A stretch of DNA of 9,032 bases. Source: Candidatus Omnitrophota bacterium. Its GTDB lineage: Bacteria > Omnitrophota > Koll11 > Gygaellales > JAQTUY01. Positions within the stretch are counted from its first letter, which is position 1, and the number at the start of each line of letters is the position of its first letter. The DNA lies in NCBI GenBank assembly GCA_028707105.1, contig JAQTUY010000058.1, positions 1 to 9,032 of the forward strand. The letters are read 5' to 3'. Below the pieces are notes generated by a model. It saw nothing but the letters and a program-made list of their open reading frames with translations. It searched no databases and was not told the DNA's origin. This document shows positions 6,672 through 9,032 of this stretch, piece by piece. A program made the position numbers and the translations under genes.

Positions 6672-7941
6672 ATTCCAACGTCTCTCCTTTCGCCTGGATC
6701 CAATTCGCCTCGGCCAATAACGCGTTGGCCTGGGCGCTTAAATAAGTAGTTTTGGCCTGCACCAGATTATCCTCAATGATCGTCCAGTTATCGTAAGTTA
6801 TAAAACCTGTAGCGTATTCCACCTCGGCAATTTTTGATCGCTCCTCGGTAGCAATAAGATTTTTGTATTGGACGCCTACTGTTTCGATGGCGTCCTGTAA
6901 AGCCGCCCACGTCTGGGCCAGGCTTACGACAAGGGCGTCCCTCGTACTTCTTTCATTCTCCTTAAGCTGGTTCAACAACCCTTGAGCCTGGGATACCTGC
7001 GCCAGCCTTAAACCCCCTTCAAATATGGGCATTGATAAAGTAAGGCCGGCATTCCAGTTATCCCCCCGCGGCGTCCAGTGGGTGCCTGCTTTATTGGCGC
7101 CCGCCGCGCCGGTCAACGTAGGGGAAAAATTGGCATAAGCGCTCCTTAGGCCAAACTCCGCGGAATTTTTCTGGGCGATAAGCTGCTGCAAAGATGGATT
7201 GTTCTTGACCAAAGATTCCAGGTCCGGCTCCTCCTTTGCCGGGTCCGCAACCTTAAAATCACCTTTTACCATCATCGGGGTAAACTCTTTCCTACCCATC
7301 TCTTTGGTCAACTGCCTTTGAGCAAGCCCGATATCTCTTTTTGCCTGGCTAAGCTGAAACTCGGCCTGGGCTAAATTTGCTTCCGCGGTCAACAATGCCC
7401 CGCGATGCTCAAGGCCTGATTCATAACGCAAGGTTATCAATTCCAGGTTTGACCTGCGTATCCTGATAATATCCTCCGTAACCCTGATCAATTCCTGGGC
7501 CTGGAGCAAATTGATGAACGCGGTGCGTAAGTTCAGCCTGACCTGGGTAGATGTGAATTTGTAATTCTGCTGGGAAGCCTTAATGGTTTCTGAAGCGGCT
7601 TTTACATCCTGGATCGTCTTGGTCCCGTCGAATATCAATTGAGTCGCGCTTACCCCATAACTATAGCTATCGGTAGTAACTCCGGGCGCGCTGTCTGACG
7701 CGCTCCTGGCTCTTGACGCGCTCGCGTTAGCGTCTATCTGGGGGAAAAGAGTGCTGGCGGTAATTTTTTTGGCGGCCTGGGATTGCTTTATCTCCTCCAC
7801 TGCCGCGATAAGGTCCGGGTGGTTTTTCGCCGCTTCTTTAATACAGTCCTGCCAGGAAAGTATCTCTTCGGCAGCGTAAAGGCTGCTGAAAAGTCCGGCC
7901 GAGAAAATAACCGATATGATCAAGATGGATTTTAATTTCAT
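6658..7941 (-). CDS. TolC-like outer-membrane efflux channel
   Basis: 427 residues. A signal peptide is visible (KLK, hydrophobic 5-21, likely cut after YA at 22-23 or the next Ala). The mature part is two internal repeats of the outer membrane efflux protein family: long helical stretches rich in Ala, Gln and Leu, with the strand segments SATQLIFDG (98-106) and LSMPIFEGG (302-310) at matching places, and SFSP-like NFSPTLTG at 271-278 mirroring LFPQIDA at 65-71. TolC-type proteins form trimers, a barrel in the outer membrane with a long periplasmic tunnel. The length is close to the usual 420-490. The start codon overlaps the TetR stop by ATGA, and the end overlaps the adaptor gene by 14 bp, so all are translated from one message. 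Confidence 0.93.
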   Translation of the reverse strand: MKLKSILIISVIFSAGLFSSLYAAEEILSWQDCIKEAAKNHPDLIAAVEEIKQSQAAKKITASTLFPQIDANASASRARSASDSAPGVTTDSYSYGVSATQLIFDGTKTIQDVKAASETIKASQQNYKFTSTQVRLNLRTAFINLLQAQELIRVTEDIIRIRRSNLELITLRYESGLEHRGALLTAEANLAQAEFQLSQAKRDIGLAQRQLTKEMGRKEFTPMMVKGDFKVADPAKEEPDLESLVKNNPSLQQLIAQKNSAEFGLRSAYANFSPTLTGAAGANKAGTHWTPRGDNWNAGLTLSMPIFEGGLRLAQVSQAQGLLNQLKENERSTRDALVVSLAQTWAALQDAIETVGVQYKNLIATEERSKIAEVEYATGFITYDNWTIIEDNLVQAKTTYLSAQANALLAEANWIQAKGETLEYAQK

Positions 7942-8606
7942 TTATTCTTTCCAGCGCCGTTTAAGAACATATCCAGGATAAAACCGGACATCCGGCTTAA
8001 ATTCTTGGACCCTTTAGATTCCTCTTTGAGCCAGTTAAAGACTACGGACATAAAGATCGGGATAAGCACATCCCCTATTTGTTTAGCTGAAAAATCGCTC
8101 CTGATCAGGCGCTCCTCCTGCCCGAGCTTGACCAGTTCGGTAACAAACTCCCGGTGCTGCTTGATCACGGACAATTTATGGAGCCTGCCTACCTTTAGCG
8201 CCTGGCTCTTATTCCCTTCCGAAACGAATATGCGGAAGAAATCCTGGTTCCGCTCGAAAAAACCAAGATTCTCATGGATAAATATTTCAAGCTTTTCCCT
8301 CGCGGCACGGGCAACGGAAGTACGCTCTTTTAAAATTGCCAGGAGATCGCTGTATTTACGCTCCACCAGCGAGAAGTAAAGCGATTCCTTGTCCTTAAAA
8401 TATAAATAGACGGTGCCGGTGGCATATTGCGCCTCCTTAGCGATATCCTGCATGGTTGCCTCATAATACCCCTTCAGGGCAAACACATGCTCAGCTGCCC
8501 TCAGGATATCCGCCCGGCGCAGAAGCTTATCCCTCTCCCTGCGGCTCAAGGAGGCCGCGGAGGCATCCATAATGAATTTATCTTCAATTAATGAATTTGC
8601 ATTCAT
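7938..8606 (-). CDS. TetR/AcrR-family transcriptional regulator of the efflux operon
   Basis: 222 residues from the first ATG. The DNA-binding domain is at about 32-80: RADILRAAEHVFALKGYYEATMQDIAKEA pattern, then the turn and recognition helix ATGTVYLYFKDKESLY (62-77), a classic TetR signature. The remaining helices form a ligand-binding and dimerisation domain, like AcrR-type repressors of multidrug pumps; the ligand is unknown. It is the first gene of the efflux operon and overlaps the TolC-like gene by ATGA. The start is doubtful: the first ATG (8606) lies inside a 33-bp inverted repeat and at the predicted transcription start, so it would be leaderless. The second ATG (M13, 8570-8568) would give a 210-residue protein with the DNA-binding domain near its N-terminus, as usual, and a short leader. 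Neither has a strong Shine-Dalgarno. I favour M13, while giving the longest frame here. Confidence 0.9.
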   Translation of the reverse strand: MNANSLIEDKFIMDASAASLSRRERDKLLRRADILRAAEHVFALKGYYEATMQDIAKEAQYATGTVYLYFKDKESLYFSLVERKYSDLLAILKERTSVARAAREKLEIFIHENLGFFERNQDFFRIFVSEGNKSQALKVGRLHKLSVIKQHREFVTELVKLGQEERLIRSDFSAKQIGDVLIPIFMSVVFNWLKEESKGSKNLSRMSGFILDMFLNGAGKNK

Positions 8607-8614
8607 AATTGAAG
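8582..8614. promoter_or_regulatory. Probable TetR-family operator (33-bp inverted repeat)
   Basis: The plus strand reads CTTCAATT, A, ATGAAT, then TTGC, then ATTCAT, AATTGAAG. The two 14-bp arms are perfect inverted complements apart from one unpaired A at 8590. It overlaps the downstream end of the predicted -10 box (8613-8618) and the likely transcription start, where a bound dimer would block the promoter. Its size suits TetR-family operators, which can bind one or two dimers. Binding by the adjacent TetR protein is inference from position and symmetry. Confidence 0.7.
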
Positions 8615-8641
8615 TATATGCTATTTTCGGTGATTTTGCAA
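8613..8641 (-). promoter_or_regulatory. Sigma70-type promoter of the TetR-tolC-macA-macB operon
   Basis: On the minus strand TTGCAA (8641-8636, five of six to TTGACA) is followed after 17 bp by TATACT (8618-8613, five of six to TATAAT). Transcription should start near 8606, at or next to the first ATG of the TetR gene. The inverted repeat at 8582-8614 overlaps its downstream edge. Confidence 0.65.
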
Positions 8642-8649
8642 GTAAAATC

Positions 8650-8699
8650 TTTGCTGGGGGACGCTTTGCTGGGGGACGTTCCCCAAGGGGACACCCCTT
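8650..8699. repeat. G-rich direct repeats plus inverted repeat, REP-like
   Basis: TTTGCTGGGGGACG occurs twice without mismatch (8650-8663 and 8665-8678), 15 bp apart. The second copy runs into GGGGGACGTTCCCC (8671-8684), an imperfect palindrome, and then AAGGGG-ACA-CCCCTT (8685-8699), a perfect 6-bp inverted repeat with a 3-base loop. This looks like the end of a REP-type element or a remnant of an element moved by a REP-associated (Y1) transposase. No transposase is in the window, so this is inference. It is also a possible weak terminator on the plus strand, but no plus-strand gene precedes it. Confidence 0.5.
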
Positions 8700-8758
8700 T
8701 TACAAACCCATGTTATAATTTATTGATTTACAACTGGATGGAAATGCAAAAGGTGGTA

Positions 8759-8784
8759 CCTGGGGGAACGTCCCTCGACTCAGG
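8759..8784. repeat. Second REP-like inverted repeat downstream of the pilin-like gene
   Basis: CCTG (8759-8762) pairs with CAGG (8781-8784), and within lies GGGA-ACG-TCCC, so the segment can fold. It shares the GGGGGA/CGTCCC or GACGTTCC core with the repeats at 8650-8699. It is three bases from the stop codon of the pilin-like gene. The two repeats may be opposite ends of one decayed 130-bp element; the stretch between them (8700-8758) includes TATAAT at 8714-8719 and no gene. Confidence 0.42.
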
Positions 8785-8787
8785 ATT

Positions 8788-9032
8788 TTAAGATGGCAGA
8801 CCAAAGCACGCTGGACCGCTAGTGTAAACGCAGTGCCAAACGTTCTGACCCGTAGCCGGATCAAACACCAGATAGTAAATATATTGGTTAGAGGTATTGG
8901 GCGTCTTCCCATCGCTGGTGCACCTGGCTGCATACAACCTCGCATAGGAACCATCTATACCCATATTGTACCTATAGAAGTCGGTGGATACGCAGGTATT
9001 GTCAACACCCAGGTAGGCATTCGTCATGCCGG
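8788..9032 (-). CDS. C-terminal part of a four-cysteine protein, possibly a type IV pilin-like protein (runs off right edge)
   Basis: The frame is open to the window edge and stops with TAA at 8790-8788; 80 residues are visible. An ATG at 9027-9025 is internal by appearance, since the frame continues upstream (Gly before it). The part seen has four Cys (in NTCVST, AARCTS, WHCVYT and PACFG), many Tyr, and the pattern FYRYNMGID..YARLYAARC...Y.YYLVFDPATGQNVWHC, which resembles the exported C-terminal beta domain of pilins and pseudopilins with disulfides. The N-terminal prepilin signal and helix would lie outside the window, so the family cannot be confirmed. No neighbouring pilus gene is visible. 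It ends just before REP-like repeats. Confidence 0.5.
   Translation of the reverse strand, partial: GMTNAYLGVDNTCVSTDFYRYNMGIDGSYARLYAARCTSDGKTPNTSNQYIYYLVFDPATGQNVWHCVYTSGPACFGLPS

Noticed and set aside
8685..8700. Rho-independent terminator after the pilin-like gene
   Set aside because: The 6-bp stem is followed by GGGG, not a T-run, on the minus strand that the gene uses. On the plus strand it has four Ts, but no gene precedes it.
8609..8791. Plus-strand open frame of 60 codons upstream of the TetR gene
   Set aside because: It runs through the promoter and the G-rich repeats; the repeated LLGD-type residues simply translate the direct repeats. There is no Shine-Dalgarno or family likeness.
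8700..8954. Minus-strand open frame of 84 codons overlapping the pilin-like C-terminus
   Set aside because: It is out of frame with the four-cysteine product, and its sequence runs into the REP-like spacer without a recognisable domain.

Overview
The window is a compact stretch in which every gene that can be supported lies on the minus strand, so it reads from right to left. It holds nine coding regions: two cut by the window edges, one truncated, and one very small gene that is easy to miss. Three non-coding gaps are long enough to hold signals (about 748-876, 3688-3717 and 8607-8787). No rRNA, tRNA, CRISPR array or intact insertion sequence is visible.

The organism is a diderm (Gram-negative type) bacterium: there is a TolC-like outer-membrane channel with a MacA-like adaptor and a MacB-like inner-membrane pump. 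Moderate GC, overlapping genes, a pilin-like protein, a GT-C-type membrane protein fragment and a B12/radical SAM protein would suit an uncultured lineage such as Omnitrophota. That placement is an impression, not something the sequence proves.

Layout, right to left. (1) 9032-8788: C-terminal end of a four-cysteine protein, possibly a type IV pilin-like protein. (2) 8607-8787: a spacer with G-rich direct and inverted repeats that look like a REP-type element or remnant, then a sigma70-like promoter. (3) 8606-3718: a four-gene efflux operon, TetR regulator, TolC, MacA-like adaptor, MacB-like ATPase/permease, joined by ATGA or 14-bp overlaps and a 5-bp gap. A 33-bp near-perfect inverted repeat covers the predicted transcription start in front of the TetR gene and is a good candidate for its own operator. 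(4) 3687-877: pabB (aminodeoxychorismate synthase component I), then a short membrane-protein fragment that overlaps both neighbours, then a cobalamin-binding-type radical SAM protein. (5) 853-1: a consensus promoter, a leader of about 75 nt, a 50-residue Cys/His protein with an apparent AUC start codon behind a perfect Shine-Dalgarno, and, coupled to it by an ATGA overlap, a DEAD-box RNA helicase that runs off the left edge.

The efflux genes form a self-regulated tripartite exporter: the TetR protein probably senses the exported compound, MacB binds ATP, the adaptor crosses the periplasm and TolC crosses the outer membrane. The adaptor has an unusually short helical hairpin. The most novel-looking item is the small Cys/His gene coupled to the RNA helicase.
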